From: Haloplasmatales bacterium 4B
GTDB lineage: Bacteria; Bacillota_I; Bacilli_A; Haloplasmatales; Haloplasmataceae
DNA: 53,212 nt
Assembly (NCBI GenBank): GCA_003586005.1
Contig: NSKI01000016.1
Span: forward strand, 1-53,212
Direction of reading: 5' to 3'
The position numbers and the translations under genes are program-made. Below are positions 7,523 through 17,348 of the stretch, one piece after another. The stretch's first letter is position 1. Each line of letters begins with the position of its first letter. Below the pieces are notes generated by a model. That model searched no databases. It was not told the DNA's origin and was given only the letters and a program-made list of their open reading frames with translations.

Positions 7523-9874
7523 TCACAATAGAAAATTAGGGTACATATCAATTGTAACATTAACTTTATTTTCTTGATAAGACATTAAAATACTTTCTAA
7601 AGTCTTTTTAAGTAATGGCTCTTTTCGATACTTAACAATTATTTGCGAAAAATAATTGTTTTTGATTCGTTTAATTTGAGGTACAACCGGCCCCAATAAA
7701 ATTACATCATTTGACAATTTTTCTTTTAAAAACAAATAGATTTTATTTGCCTCTTTTAAAGTCTCCTGAAAAACATCATCAGTTATAACTATTTGTGTCA
7801 TAAAATAATAAGGTGTATATTTTCCCAGTCTTCTTAATCGCATATCTTGACTAAAAAAAGCTTTATAATTATTTTGAGCTGCTAAAGTAATTGCATAATG
7901 AGTTGGATTAAAAGTTTGGATGATTACTTCGCTGTCACTTTTATGACGTCCGGCTCGACCTGATACCTGAGTTATAAGTTGAAATGTCTTTTCACTAGCC
8001 TTATAATCCGGTAATTTTAAAATTGTATCAGCACTTAGAACCCCTACTAGGGTAACATCTTCAAAATCTAGGCCCTTAGCTATCATTTGTGTACCTAACA
8101 AAACATCAGCTTGCTTATTTCTAAAGGCATTAAAGTGTTTTTCATAATCACCTTTATTGCTTGTTGTATCATTATCCATACGGATTATTCTTAGTTGAGG
8201 AAATTGCTTTAATAATTCTTCTTCAACTTTTTGAGTACCATAGCCAAAACCTTTTAGATGTTCACTTTTACAATTAGGACATTGTTTTATACTACTTTGT
8301 TCAAAGCCACAATAATGACACTTCAAACGATTGTTATATTTATGATAAGTTAAAGTTATATCACAATTAGGACACATTAAAGTTTGACCACAACTTCTAC
8401 ACATCAAAAAGTTATCATACCCTCGACGATTTAGCAATAGAATTGCTTGTTCATTTTTATTTAAACGTTTTGTTAAGGCAATTGATAAAGCTTTTGAGAT
8501 AATAGTCATATTCCCAGTTTTAAATTCTTCTGCCATATTAACAATCGTTGTACTTGGTAAATCCATAGATGTAGCCCTTTTAGTCAATTCAAGTAATTGA
8601 TAGACATTTTTAATAGCCCGAGCATAAGATTCAAGTGAAGGGGTGGCACTTCCAAGAACAACTGTCGCTCCATGGTATTTAGCCCTTATTTTTGCGATTT
8701 CAACAGCATGATACTTAGGCATTTCATCCTGTTTATATGTTGATTCATGTTCTTCATCTATAATTATCACCCCGATGTTAGTAAAAGGGGCAAAAATTGC
8801 TGAACGGGCTCCTACAACTATCTTTACTTCTCGCTTCCGAATTTTCCGCCATTCATCATATTTTTCACCAAGTGAAAGTCCACTATGTAAAACTGCAACT
8901 TTTTGTCCAAAACGAAGTTTAAAAATTCTGACAATTTGCGGAGTTAATGATATTTCTGGTACTAACATAATCGCATCTTGTCCATTATTTATAACTTTTT
9001 CAATAACATTTAAATATACTTCAGTTTTCCCAGAACCCGTTATCCCATGAAGTAAAAATATTTTTTTGTTTTCTGTATTTATACTTTCAAGAATCTCATC
9101 AAATGCATGCTGTTGTTCATCATTAAATTTATGCTTTACAAGTTTATCCTCATCATGTACTTGATATGGATCTCTGTAAACTTCAGTAATTGTCTCTTTA
9201 ATAATTAATTTATCAACTAGAGATTTTATTGTACTATTTTTTAGGTGAAGATCATTTACCAAAGTACTTTTTGATACCTTGTTTTGAACCGATAAATAAT
9301 TAATTACAGCTTGTTGCTTTTTACCAGTAACTTTTTTATTACTAATTAACTCAATTATCGTTTCATATTTAATATTTAATTTATTTTTAACTTCATATTT
9401 CAGTTCTAATTGATTATCATTAATTCCTTGCTTAACTAATTTTAAATCAATTTGTTCAATTTTATCAAACTCTACCTCATTATTACGATTAAAATAATGA
9501 GTTAAAGAAGAGTCGATATCACCTATCTTCATAATTTTTTTTACATACTTTGCTTTTATTGCGGTTGGTAACATGGCTTGAATACAATTAATTAAAAAAC
9601 TTGATGTCTCATCACTCATTTTATAAGCAAGTGATAACAGCTCATCTGTTAAGGAAGGAATTATATCTAAAAGTTCTGATATTGGTTTAAGTTGATCTAC
9701 TTCTCCATTTTTATCGATGAGATTTACCACAAACCCTAAAATTTCTCGATGTCCAAAAGGAACCTTTACTCTCATCCCTTTTTCGATGACTTCTTCTAAA
9801 TAATGAGGAACAATATAACTGAATGGTCTATTTACATTTTTCACTTTTATATCCACAATAACTTCAGCTATCAT
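7523..9874 (-). CDS. priA: Primosomal protein N' (replication-restart helicase)
   Basis: 783 residues. PriA reloads the replicative helicase at stalled forks. Visible parts: amino-terminal 3'-DNA-end-binding domain with PFGHREILGFV; Walker A HGITGSGKTEVY (about residue 275); DEEH box IIDEEHESTYKQD; LGSATPSLES; a double zinc-binding insertion with CRSC, CPNC, CHYC and CPNC pairs; GYGTQKVEEEL; and the helicase motif QVSGRAGR. AAGGAGA precedes the ATG by 6 nt. A hairpin lies between rpoZ and this gene, so expression may be partly attenuated. Confidence 0.97.
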   Translation of the reverse strand: MIAEVIVDIKVKNVNRPFSYIVPHYLEEVIEKGMRVKVPFGHREILGFVVNLIDKNGEVDQLKPISELLDIIPSLTDELLSLAYKMSDETSSFLINCIQAMLPTAIKAKYVKKIMKIGDIDSSLTHYFNRNNEVEFDKIEQIDLKLVKQGINDNQLELKYEVKNKLNIKYETIIELISNKKVTGKKQQAVINYLSVQNKVSKSTLVNDLHLKNSTIKSLVDKLIIKETITEVYRDPYQVHDEDKLVKHKFNDEQQHAFDEILESINTENKKIFLLHGITGSGKTEVYLNVIEKVINNGQDAIMLVPEISLTPQIVRIFKLRFGQKVAVLHSGLSLGEKYDEWRKIRKREVKIVVGARSAIFAPFTNIGVIIIDEEHESTYKQDEMPKYHAVEIAKIRAKYHGATVVLGSATPSLESYARAIKNVYQLLELTKRATSMDLPSTTIVNMAEEFKTGNMTIISKALSIALTKRLNKNEQAILLLNRRGYDNFLMCRSCGQTLMCPNCDITLTYHKYNNRLKCHYCGFEQSSIKQCPNCKSEHLKGFGYGTQKVEEELLKQFPQLRIIRMDNDTTSNKGDYEKHFNAFRNKQADVLLGTQMIAKGLDFEDVTLVGVLSADTILKLPDYKASEKTFQLITQVSGRAGRHKSDSEVIIQTFNPTHYAITLAAQNNYKAFFSQDMRLRRLGKYTPYYFMTQIVITDDVFQETLKEANKIYLFLKEKLSNDVILLGPVVPQIKRIKNNYFSQIIVKYRKEPLLKKTLESILMSYQENKVNVTIDMYPNFLL

Positions 9875-9892
9875 CTTATCTCTCCTTGTCTA

Positions 9893-9939
9893 TAAAAAAA
9901 CCTTGAAGGTTTTTCATATTAGAAAAAATTCAAGGTTTT
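9893..9939 (-). terminator. Hairpin between rpoZ and priA
   Basis: AAAACCTTGAA (9897-9907) pairs with TTCAAGGTTTT (9929-9939), overlapping the rpoZ stop. On the minus strand it is followed by a T run. It may end the gmk-rpoZ transcript or act as a leaky intercistronic terminator before priA, whose ribosome-binding site follows at once. Confidence 0.7.
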
Positions 9940-10129
9940 AATATTTTATGTCAATTTTATCTTCAAGTATTTCTTCTAAAGCAATTCCTACTGGTTTAAA
10001 ACAAACGTGTTCTTCAAATTGTGCTAGTGAACCTTGTTCTATTTCTTTAGCTCTTTTTGCTGATAATAAAACTAATTTGTATTTTGAATCCACTTTACTT
10101 AATAATCGATCAATTGATGGATACCTCAC
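9938..10129 (-). CDS. rpoZ: RNA polymerase omega subunit
   Basis: 63 residues beginning [20 protein letters not shown], the conserved start of omega, followed by the helix [11 protein letters not shown]. It helps assemble the beta-prime subunit. The start is GTG at 10129-10127, sharing its first G with the gmk TAG stop. GGAGGTGG inside the end of gmk serves as its ribosome-binding site, so the two are translationally coupled. The gmk-rpoZ order is standard in Firmicutes. Slightly short at the carboxy end but within range. Confidence 0.95.
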   Translation of the reverse strand: MRYPSIDRLLSKVDSKYKLVLLSAKRAKEIEQGSLAQFEEHVCFKPVGIALEEILEDKIDIKY

Positions 10130-10749
10130 TATTCCACCTCCAGTATTTTCATATATTTATGAATGGTTCTTTCCGTTTTTGCATGCTCCGCTCTAATAAT
10201 CGCCATTATTCTGTCAGCTGCATTTTCAACATTATCATTAACTACGATATAATCATATTTATGAGCTAGTCCAAATTCACGTTCTGCCTTATCCATTCGC
10301 TTATTAATAATATCCTCGGTTTCAGTAGCTCGCTTTGTAATACGATCTCTCAAAGCTCCTTTACTAGGTGGTACAATAAAAACAAAAACAGCATCTGGCA
10401 TTTTTTCACGTACTTGCATTGCACCTTGTACCTCAATCTCTAAGACTACCTCTTTACCTTCATTTAACCTATCTTCAACATAATCAATTGGAGTTCCATA
10501 ATAATTTCCTACAAATTCTGAATATTCTAAAAGCTTTTCTTCCTTAATACGATTTTCAAATTGTTTTCGAGTCACAAAGAAATAATCAGTACCATCAAAT
10601 TCTCCAACTCTTGGAAGTCTAGTGGTCATTGATACAGAATATTCCAAATTATGTTTTTCTCGTGCGAATAATGCTTTTCGGACTGTTCCTTTTCCTACTC
10701 CTGATGGTCCAGAGATTACAATCAACAGTCCTCTATCGTCTAGCTTCAT
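10129..10749 (-). CDS. gmk: Guanylate kinase
   Basis: 206 residues. It converts GMP to GDP with ATP. The P-loop [11 protein letters not shown] lies near residues 14-24. The GMP-binding region shows [16 protein letters not shown] and [10 protein letters not shown]; later come [13 protein letters not shown] and the lid segment around [15 protein letters not shown] precedes the ATG. It is the first gene of a gmk-rpoZ(-priA-fmt) run transcribed away from rqcH. No strong promoter was identified in the AT-rich divergent spacer. Confidence 0.97.
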   Translation of the reverse strand: MKLDDRGLLIVISGPSGVGKGTVRKALFAREKHNLEYSVSMTTRLPRVGEFDGTDYFFVTRKQFENRIKEEKLLEYSEFVGNYYGTPIDYVEDRLNEGKEVVLEIEVQGAMQVREKMPDAVFVFIVPPSKGALRDRITKRATETEDIINKRMDKAEREFGLAHKYDYIVVNDNVENAADRIMAIIRAEHAKTERTIHKYMKILEVE

Positions 10750-10873
10750 AAATTTTCATCCCTTCAGATTAGGTGTCTCTGTACATTCATTATTTAATAA
10801 TACCATTTTTTAAGTTTTTTTTTAAGTACTTTTATTTATTTATTTTATATTTTTTATTTTATCGACAATAGCT

Positions 10874-10903
10874 TTGAATTTTCATTTAATTTCATGTTAA
10901 AAT
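10874..10903 (+). promoter_or_regulatory. Candidate promoter of rqcH
   Basis: TTGAAT (10874-10879) and TAAAAT (10898-10903) with an 18-nt spacer, 30 nt before the rqcH start. Confidence 0.5.
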
Positions 10904-10932
10904 AATATCATAAAGAAGAAAGAGTGATTAAA

Positions 10933-12630
10933 ATGGCTTTTGATGGAATATTCAGTCACTATATAATAAAGGAACTAAATCAGAATTTATTAAACGGGAG
11001 AATAAATAAAATTTATCAAATATCAAGTTATGAATTAATTTTTGTGATTAGAGCTAATAACCAAACCCAAAAATTACTAATTTCCATTAACCCAAACTAT
11101 GCTCGCTGCCATGTCTCAAAGAATGATTATTCATATCCAAAAGAACCCCCAATGTTTTGTATGTTGTTAAGAAAGCATTTAGAAGGTGGTATTATTGTTG
11201 ATATTACTCAAAAGGACAATGATCGAGTCTTTATTTTTAGTATTGAACATCTGAATGAGATTGGTGACAAGGATATAAAACTACTCATTGTTGAAATTAT
11301 GGGAAAACATTCAAACATTATTTTACTAAATCAGAAAACTAACATTATTATCGATAGTGTTAAGCATATATCTCCATTTCTTAATAGTTATCGCACCTTG
11401 CAACCAGGTGCTTTATATATCTATCCCCCAACAAATGATAAAATAAACTTTTTCAAAGCTGAAAAATCAGACTTTGAAACCTTTAATTATGAAGATAGTA
11501 ATTTAAGTAAACAATTAGTACAATATTTTGAAGGAATGTCGCCTTTATCAGCTAATGAACTTATCTATAATTCCCCTTATTTAAATGCTTTTGCTGTATA
11601 TTGTACTTATCTAGAATGGGTTAATTATTTAGAAAACAATATAACACCTACTATTATAAATACAGAAAAAAAAGCATATTTCTATATAACACCACTAAAA
11701 TCATTGCATGGAGAAAGAAAGTATTATAAGACCATTGGAGAAATGCTTGATAGATTCTATTTTAAAAAAGACGAACAAGTACGAATTAAGCAACATACCG
11801 AAGGCTTAGAAAAATTTATTAAAAATGAAATAGAGAAATACAAACATAAACTTACAAATTTAGAAACTGATTTATTAATAGCTAAAGATTCTGATAAATA
11901 TCGAATTTATGGAGAACTAATAATGGCTAATTCATATCACTTAACTAAAGGAATGGCAAGTTGTAAAATCCCAAATTTTTATGAATCTAACAAGTATATT
12001 GAAATTGAATTAGATAGTTTACTAACACCAATTGAAAACTCACAGAAATATTTTGCGAAATATCAAAAGGCAAAAAAAGCTGTTGGTCACATCACTGAAC
12101 AAATTAAATTATCAATTCAAGAATTAATTTATTTTGAAACTCTTTATGAACAAATACAAAACGCTACTCTAAATGATGCTCTTGAAATTAGGCAAGAACT
12201 TGTAGAAGGGCGATATTTAAAAAGAAGTCGTTCAATAAAACAAAAGAAAAACAAAAAACCATTATATGAAACATTTATTGTTGATGATACTGAAATATTA
12301 GTCGGTAAAAATAATTTACAAAATGATTATTTAACTCATAAATTAGCAAGCAAAAATGACACATGGTTGCATGCTAAAGATATGCCTGGATCACACGTGA
12401 TTATTCGTAGTGACAATGAATTGTCAGAAAATGTATTACGAACTGCAGCTCAACTTGCAGCTTATTATTCAAAAGGAAAATTATCCTCAAGCGTTCCGAT
12501 AGATTATACTAAAATTAAATACGTAAAGAAAATTTCTGGGGCTAAACCAGGATTTGTAACTTATGATTCTCAGAAGACAATTTACATTGATCCCGATGAA
12601 GACTTTATCCATTCTTTAAAAAAGCAATAA
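10933..12630 (+). CDS. rqcH: RqcH (NFACT-family ribosome quality control protein)
   Basis: 565 residues of the NFACT family, long annotated as fibronectin-binding protein A. RqcH binds stalled 50S-peptidyl-tRNA complexes and recruits tRNA-Ala to add C-terminal alanine tails as degradation tags. The NFACT-N domain begins MAFDGIFSHYI; PPMFCMLLRKHLEGG follows near residue 75. A central coiled-coil spans roughly residues 285-430. The NFACT-R domain carries DTWLHAKDMPGSHVII near residue 475. I start at ATG 10933, since the upstream GTG at 10924 overlaps the AGAAAGAG site. It is monocistronic on +, divergent from gmk. Confidence 0.95.
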   Translation: MAFDGIFSHYIIKELNQNLLNGRINKIYQISSYELIFVIRANNQTQKLLISINPNYARCHVSKNDYSYPKEPPMFCMLLRKHLEGGIIVDITQKDNDRVFIFSIEHLNEIGDKDIKLLIVEIMGKHSNIILLNQKTNIIIDSVKHISPFLNSYRTLQPGALYIYPPTNDKINFFKAEKSDFETFNYEDSNLSKQLVQYFEGMSPLSANELIYNSPYLNAFAVYCTYLEWVNYLENNITPTIINTEKKAYFYITPLKSLHGERKYYKTIGEMLDRFYFKKDEQVRIKQHTEGLEKFIKNEIEKYKHKLTNLETDLLIAKDSDKYRIYGELIMANSYHLTKGMASCKIPNFYESNKYIEIELDSLLTPIENSQKYFAKYQKAKKAVGHITEQIKLSIQELIYFETLYEQIQNATLNDALEIRQELVEGRYLKRSRSIKQKKNKKPLYETFIVDDTEILVGKNNLQNDYLTHKLASKNDTWLHAKDMPGSHVIIRSDNELSENVLRTAAQLAAYYSKGKLSSSVPIDYTKIKYVKKISGAKPGFVTYDSQKTIYIDPDEDFIHSLKKQ

Positions 12631-12697
12631 AACCCATTTTTTAAATAATAATGAATGTACTGTTTAAATTAAGCAGATATCATTTGTTATTTTTTTT

Positions 12698-12733
12698 ATT
12701 GCCAATTTTAATTTTTTTTGGCAATTTCTTTCA
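12698..12733 (+). terminator. Probable rqcH terminator
   Basis: ATTGCCAA (12698-12705) pairs with TTGGCAAT (12718-12725) and is followed by TTCTTTC. Moderate stem, no perfect T run. The rest of the spacer to murE shows nothing else. Confidence 0.55.
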
Positions 12734-12797
12734 CTTTTAATTTCGACAAGATTCAACATAATAATATTGCGAGGATGTCACATTGGAGGGAGAGAAA

Positions 12798-14282
12798 ATG
12801 CTTAGTAAAGATGTATTAAAAAATATTGAAATTCTTTATAAAAGTGATAATTACACTGATATGATAACAATTGATCATTTAACAGATAACACTAGTGATA
12901 TAGACTTTAACTCTTGTTTCGTTTGCGTAAAAGGAAATAAATTTGATAGTCATGATTTAATAGATAAAGCAGCAATTACACCTAAATTAATTATCGCAAA
13001 CAGAGAAATTAAAACTAATACGCCCTATGTTATCATTAAAAACACTACAAAAAGTTTACCTTTAATTTGCGCAAATTTTTTTAAAAATCCATCAAGTGAA
13101 CTGAATTTGATTGGGGTTACGGGAACTGATGGAAAAACAACTACATCGCAAATCACAAAACAACTTCTTGATAGAGTTAATAGTTGTGCTTATATTGGTA
13201 CTAATGGCTTTATGTTTGGAGAAAAAAAAATCAGTACACATTTAACGACTCCGAAGCCAATAATCTTAAATCGTTTTTTAACAAATATTAACCGTGAGTT
13301 TATAAAAAATGTTACTATAGAGGTATCTAGTCAAGGGATAGATGCACATAGAGTTGATTATTTAAACTTCAAAGTTGCAGTATTCACTAATTTAAGCCAT
13401 GAACATCTTGATTATCATAAAACAATTGAAAATTATTTTCTTTCTAAATTAAAATTGTTTCAAATGTTAAATAAAGAAAGTCATGCCGTCATTAATCTAG
13501 ATAGTGAGCCTTACGCTTCAAGGATTATTAAATCAACAAAGGCAAATTTGATAACGTATGGAACAAATATTAATTCTATGTTTAAAATAGCGAACATTAA
13601 AACATCATTAGTCAAAACAATATTCGATTTATTTACACCAGAGGGTGTTTATAAAAAAATTAGTCTTAACATGTTTGGAGATTATAATGTTTTTAACGCT
13701 ACGGCAGCAATTTGTAGTTGTTATGCTTTAGGCTACAAAATAGATGATCTAATTAACACTCTTGATACATTAGAAGAAATTGATGGAAGAATGCATATAA
13801 TAGATTACGGACAACCCTTTAATGTGATTGTCGACTTCGCACATACACCAAATGCATTAAATTGTTTATTAAAAAACTTGTCAAAGTTGGATAGTAAAAT
13901 AATAATTGTTTTTGGTTCAGCAGGAGAGAGAGATAAATCAAAACGTTCAATAATGGGTGAAGTGGTTGAAAAATACGCATCACAAATCATTTTAACTAGT
14001 GAAGATCCAAAAAGTGAAGATTCACTAGAGATTATTAATGATATTCTAAAAGGAATAAAAAACACATTTAAAGTAAGTATAATTCCTGATCGTAAAAATG
14101 CAATTGTTAGAGCTCTAGAAAAAGCACAAAATGGTGAAACAGTTATTATAACAGGTAAAGGTAATGAAAAGATTGAAGTGTTTAACGGCTATATTGTAGA
14201 GCACAATGATATTGATGTATCTGAAGACTTTCTAAATCAAAAATATCATTCACAATGCACTTATAGTATAGCCAATTTGTAA
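12798..14282 (+). CDS. murE: MurE-type Mur ligase (divergent)
   Basis: 494 residues. MurE adds the third residue of the peptidoglycan stem peptide to UDP-MurNAc-dipeptide. The three Mur-ligase domains are clear: amino-terminal domain, P-loop GVTGTDGKTTTSQ, TTPKP substrate motif, EVSSQGIDAHRV (usually EVSSHAL), TNLSHEHLDYH, and the carboxy-terminal FAHTPNAL and GSAGERDKSKR. Where diaminopimelate enzymes have DNPR, this protein has E402-D-P-K405, so the third residue added cannot be read from the motif. The start is ATG 12798 after GGAGGGAG; a TTG upstream overlaps that site. It lies outside any division or cell-wall cluster. It could act in wall synthesis or be a MurE-like amide ligase. Confidence 0.85.
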   Translation: MLSKDVLKNIEILYKSDNYTDMITIDHLTDNTSDIDFNSCFVCVKGNKFDSHDLIDKAAITPKLIIANREIKTNTPYVIIKNTTKSLPLICANFFKNPSSELNLIGVTGTDGKTTTSQITKQLLDRVNSCAYIGTNGFMFGEKKISTHLTTPKPIILNRFLTNINREFIKNVTIEVSSQGIDAHRVDYLNFKVAVFTNLSHEHLDYHKTIENYFLSKLKLFQMLNKESHAVINLDSEPYASRIIKSTKANLITYGTNINSMFKIANIKTSLVKTIFDLFTPEGVYKKISLNMFGDYNVFNATAAICSCYALGYKIDDLINTLDTLEEIDGRMHIIDYGQPFNVIVDFAHTPNALNCLLKNLSKLDSKIIIVFGSAGERDKSKRSIMGEVVEKYASQIILTSEDPKSEDSLEIINDILKGIKNTFKVSIIPDRKNAIVRALEKAQNGETVIITGKGNEKIEVFNGYIVEHNDIDVSEDFLNQKYHSQCTYSIANL

Positions 14283-14291
14283 AAAAATTAT

Positions 14292-14336
14292 AAAACACCT
14301 TATTATTAGTTTAATTAATAATAAGATGTTTTTTTA
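14292..14336 (+). terminator. murE terminator
   Basis: CTTATTATTA (14298-14307) pairs with TAATAATAAG (14315-14324), followed by ATGTTTTTTTATT. Confidence 0.8.
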
Positions 14337-14424
14337 TTATTTGACAAGATATTGCATGTTATAAAAATGTAATATTGGGCTTATAAATGTTATAGTAATA
14401 ACCTATAGATAGCCAAAATTCCCA

Positions 14425-14461
14425 ATCTTTGTTTACATTTGAATCAATAACAAACAAAGAT
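14425..14461 (+). promoter_or_regulatory. Inverted repeat before a small ORF
   Basis: ATCTTTGTTT (14425-14434) and AAACAAAGAT (14452-14461) are perfect 10-bp arms with a 17-nt loop. The right arm ends 3 nt before the ATG at 14465 and would hide the only AAAG ribosome-binding sequence. No convincing promoter is seen in 14341-14424. Confidence 0.5.
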
Positions 14462-14464
14462 CAC

Positions 14465-14545
14465 ATGACATTACTACAATTAGTGGTTGTAATTTCTACA
14501 CTTTATTTAATATATAAATATAAAATGCTTAAAAATAATAAATAG
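14465..14545 (+). CDS. Possible 26-residue membrane peptide
   Basis: An ATG-TAG frame encodes a peptide that begins MTLLQLVVVISTLYLIYKYK and ends in Lys and Asn residues: one hydrophobic helix followed by a basic tail. This is the general shape of type I toxin peptides, but no family is recognised. The ATG sits just after a stem that would mask the ribosome-binding site, and a bidirectional terminator starts 5 nt after the stop. The reading frame is short enough to occur by chance. No antisense RNA was identified. Confidence 0.35.
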   Translation: MTLLQLVVVISTLYLIYKYKMLKNNK

Positions 14546-14550
14546 TAAAC

Positions 14551-14599
14551 AAAAGAGGTGTATTAAAATCAATATAATTTCAGTACACCTCTTTTCCTT
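14551..14599. terminator. Bidirectional terminator after leuS
   Basis: Perfect 12-bp stem AAAAGAGGTGTA (14551-14562) with TACACCTCTTTT (14584-14595). It lies 9 nt from the leuS stop on the minus strand and just after the small ORF on +. Confidence 0.88.
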
Positions 14600-14607
14600 T
14601 TAAATAA

Positions 14608-17043
14608 TTAACTTACAACAATATTCACTATTTTATTTGGAACATAAATTACTTTTCTTATTTGTTTATTTTCTGTATGTCTTACTACATTTTCAGCTTT
14701 TAAGGCAAGATTTTTGACTACCTCTCCATCCTCGCCCATTTTTACATTGATTCGATCACGTAATTTACCATTTACTTGTACAGCAATTTCTACTTCTTCA
14801 TCTATTGTTTTAGATTCATCATAAGCTGGCCATGTTTCATAAGTTATCGTGTCATTATGACCTAAAATCTGCCATACTTCTTCTGTTAAATGTGGAGCGA
14901 TAGGATTAAGCAATTTTATAAATCCTTCTACATATTCAACTGGTAATACATTTGCTTTATATGCTTCATTGGTGAAAATCATCATTTGCGAAATAGCGGT
15001 GTTAAAAGATAATTTTTCATAATCTTCTGAAACTTTTTTTACAGTTTGATGATAAACTTTTGTTAAACTATCATCAATTTTATTTTGAATTTTTGGAGAT
15101 ATAGTATCTTCTTCTGTCACAAACAACCGCCACACTCGTTCTAAGAACCTTTTTGCTCCATCAAGACCAGTTGTACTCCATGGTTTTGAAGCTTCTAATG
15201 GACCCATAAACATTTCATACAAACGTAGGGCATCTGCACCATGTGATTTTACAATATCGTCTGGATTAACTACATTCCCTTTTGACTTCGACATTTTTTC
15301 ATTATTTTCATCAAGAATCATGCCTTGGTTAAATAGTCTTTGGAATGGTTCTTTTGTAGATACTAATCCGCAATCATACAATACTTTATGCCAAAATCTC
15401 GCGTAAAGTAAGTGTAGCACAGCATGTTCTGCCCCACCAATATATAAATCAACAGGTAGCCAAGTATCTAACAATTCTTTTGCTTCTTGACTATTTATAG
15501 GCGTGAATTCGTTATTTCCTTGGTTTAATATATAACCAATGTAATACCAACAACTACCTGCCCATTGTGGCATAGTGTTTGTCTCGCGTCTTCCTTTAAC
15601 ACCATCAGCTCTTGTAACTTCGAGCCAATCTGTCTCATGTGCTAATGGACTCTCACCAGTTCCTGTTGGTTTAAATTTTTCAACATGTGGTAATTCAAGT
15701 GGCAACTCAGATTCATCTAATACTGTTATTTCCCCATCTTCCCAATGAATAACTGGGAATGGTTCTCCCCAATAACGTTGACGGGAAAATAGCCAATCAC
15801 GAATTTTATAATTTACTGTTTTTTTACCTAGTTCATGTTTTTCTAAATATTCTATGACTTTGCTTTTAGCTTCTTCATTTTTTAGGCCATTAATGAAATC
15901 GGAAAAAATATGCAACCCATCTCCTGTATAGGCTGTTTTAGAGATGTCCCCCTCAACTACTTGTCTAATTGGTAAATCGTATTTTTTTGCAAATTCATAA
16001 TCACGTTCATCATGACCAGGAACTGCCATAACCGCACCTGTACCATAGCTGATTAAGACATAATCACCAATCCAAATTGGTAGTTTTTCTTTTGTGATTG
16101 GATTTATTCCGTAACCACCTGTAAAAACACCTGTTTTAACTTTATTTAATTCAGTTCTTTCTAATTCTGTTTTAGTTTTTGAATTTTCAATATAAGTTAA
16201 AACAGATTTAATTTGTTCATTTGTAGTAATTTTTTCAACTAATGGATGTTCTGGAGAAAGCACTAAATAAGTTACCCCAAATAATGTGTCTGGTCTTGTA
16301 GTAAAAACATCAAAACTATCATCAGAATTTTCAATATTAAAAGTAACTTTAGCCCCTTCACTGCGACCTATCCAGTTTTTTTGCATATCTTTAAGACCTT
16401 CTGTCCAATCTAACGAGTCAAGGTCTTCTAATAAACGATCAGCATATTCCGTAATCTTTAAAACCCATTGTTTCATTGGTCGTTTTATTACTGGATAATT
16501 ACCTCGTTCAGAAACCATTTTCCCATCAATATTAAGAACCTCTTCATTGGCTAAAACCGTACCTAACTCGCTACACCAATTTACATCAATTTCTTTAATT
16601 TCTGCTAATCCCATTTGAAATAAGCGGGTAAAGATATATTGTGTAGTCCTGAAATAGTGAGGATTAGTTGTATTTAACTCCTTATCCCAATCATAAGACA
16701 ACCCTAACTCTTGAATTTGCTTACGGAAAGTGTTTATATTTTTAACCGTGAAATCTCTTGGATCATTTCCTGTTTGGATAGCATATTGTTCAGCGGGTAA
16801 ACCAAAAGCATCCCATCCCATCGGATGTAAAACATTATAACCTTGCATTCTTTTCATTCTTGTCATAATATCAACTGCAGTGTAACTTTCTGGATGCCCT
16901 ACATGAAGCCCTGAGGCAGAAGGATACGGAAACATTGATAGTCCATAAAATTTAGGTTTATCAAGATTGTTTGTTGTTTTAAATGTTTTGTTTTTCAACC
17001 AATATTCTTGCCATTTTTTTTCAACTTTTTTGTGATTATACAT
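14608..17043 (-). CDS. leuS: Leucyl-tRNA synthetase
   Basis: 811-residue class I synthetase. The HIGH-type signature lies in [20 protein letters not shown] and the KMSKS loop in [18 protein letters not shown]. The connective-peptide editing domain (about residues 220-420) contains [20 protein letters not shown] and the aspartate-bearing [12 protein letters not shown]. The carboxy end has the usual [10 protein letters not shown]. It is monocistronic, with a T-box leader upstream that senses uncharged tRNA-Leu, and a strong terminator downstream. A TCCTCC complement gives a good ribosome-binding site. Confidence 0.98.
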   Translation of the reverse strand: MYNHKKVEKKWQEYWLKNKTFKTTNNLDKPKFYGLSMFPYPSASGLHVGHPESYTAVDIMTRMKRMQGYNVLHPMGWDAFGLPAEQYAIQTGNDPRDFTVKNINTFRKQIQELGLSYDWDKELNTTNPHYFRTTQYIFTRLFQMGLAEIKEIDVNWCSELGTVLANEEVLNIDGKMVSERGNYPVIKRPMKQWVLKITEYADRLLEDLDSLDWTEGLKDMQKNWIGRSEGAKVTFNIENSDDSFDVFTTRPDTLFGVTYLVLSPEHPLVEKITTNEQIKSVLTYIENSKTKTELERTELNKVKTGVFTGGYGINPITKEKLPIWIGDYVLISYGTGAVMAVPGHDERDYEFAKKYDLPIRQVVEGDISKTAYTGDGLHIFSDFINGLKNEEAKSKVIEYLEKHELGKKTVNYKIRDWLFSRQRYWGEPFPVIHWEDGEITVLDESELPLELPHVEKFKPTGTGESPLAHETDWLEVTRADGVKGRRETNTMPQWAGSCWYYIGYILNQGNNEFTPINSQEAKELLDTWLPVDLYIGGAEHAVLHLLYARFWHKVLYDCGLVSTKEPFQRLFNQGMILDENNEKMSKSKGNVVNPDDIVKSHGADALRLYEMFMGPLEASKPWSTTGLDGAKRFLERVWRLFVTEEDTISPKIQNKIDDSLTKVYHQTVKKVSEDYEKLSFNTAISQMMIFTNEAYKANVLPVEYVEGFIKLLNPIAPHLTEEVWQILGHNDTITYETWPAYDESKTIDEEVEIAVQVNGKLRDRINVKMGEDGEVVKNLALKAENVVRHTENKQIRKVIYVPNKIVNIVVS

Positions 17044-17069
17044 GACTTCCTCCTATTATAAATTTTAAT

Positions 17070-17306
17070 TAAAAAAAGCACCCTTAAATCTAAGGACGCT
17101 AAAATACGTGGTACCACCCTAGTTGCAAGAAATAATTCCTGCCACTTAAATACTTATAACGCAAGTTCACGATACATACTACTAAGATTACCTGTTCGCA
17201 CATATAACTCAAAGGCTAGTTCACAATTTCTTCCCTGGATTTTCACCAAACAGCCAGTCTCTACATGTAAAGAAAATTGCTAATACTCCTAATCATCGTT
17301 TTATAT
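17070..17306 (-). ncRNA. T-box leader of leuS (specifier CUA, Leu)
   Basis: The minus strand contains GGGTGGTACCACG, the antiterminator T-box sequence that pairs with the tRNA acceptor end (about 17119-17107). It is followed by the terminator AGCGTCCTTA...TAAGGGTGCT and a T run (17094-17070). Upstream, stem I carries the specifier loop GAACTAGCC; the codon CTA is at 17219-17217, a leucine codon. Uncharged tRNA-Leu should favour antitermination and leuS expression. The element fills the 305-nt gap between leuS and the DUF1189 gene. Confidence 0.95.
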
Positions 17307-17311
17307 TATAT

Positions 17312-17340
17312 ATTATATGTTTATTTTTCATTTAATGCAA
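17312..17340 (-). promoter_or_regulatory. Promoter of the leuS T-box transcript
   Basis: On the minus strand TTGCAT (17340-17335), 17 nt, TATAAT (17317-17312), directly before the T-box leader. Confidence 0.75.
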
Positions 17341-17348
17341 ATGTTTTT

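Noticed and set aside
10783-12661. Shared AATAATGAATGTAC in inverted orientation on either side of rqcH
   Set aside because: A 14-base AT-rich match is expected by chance in a window of this size and composition, and it does not extend.
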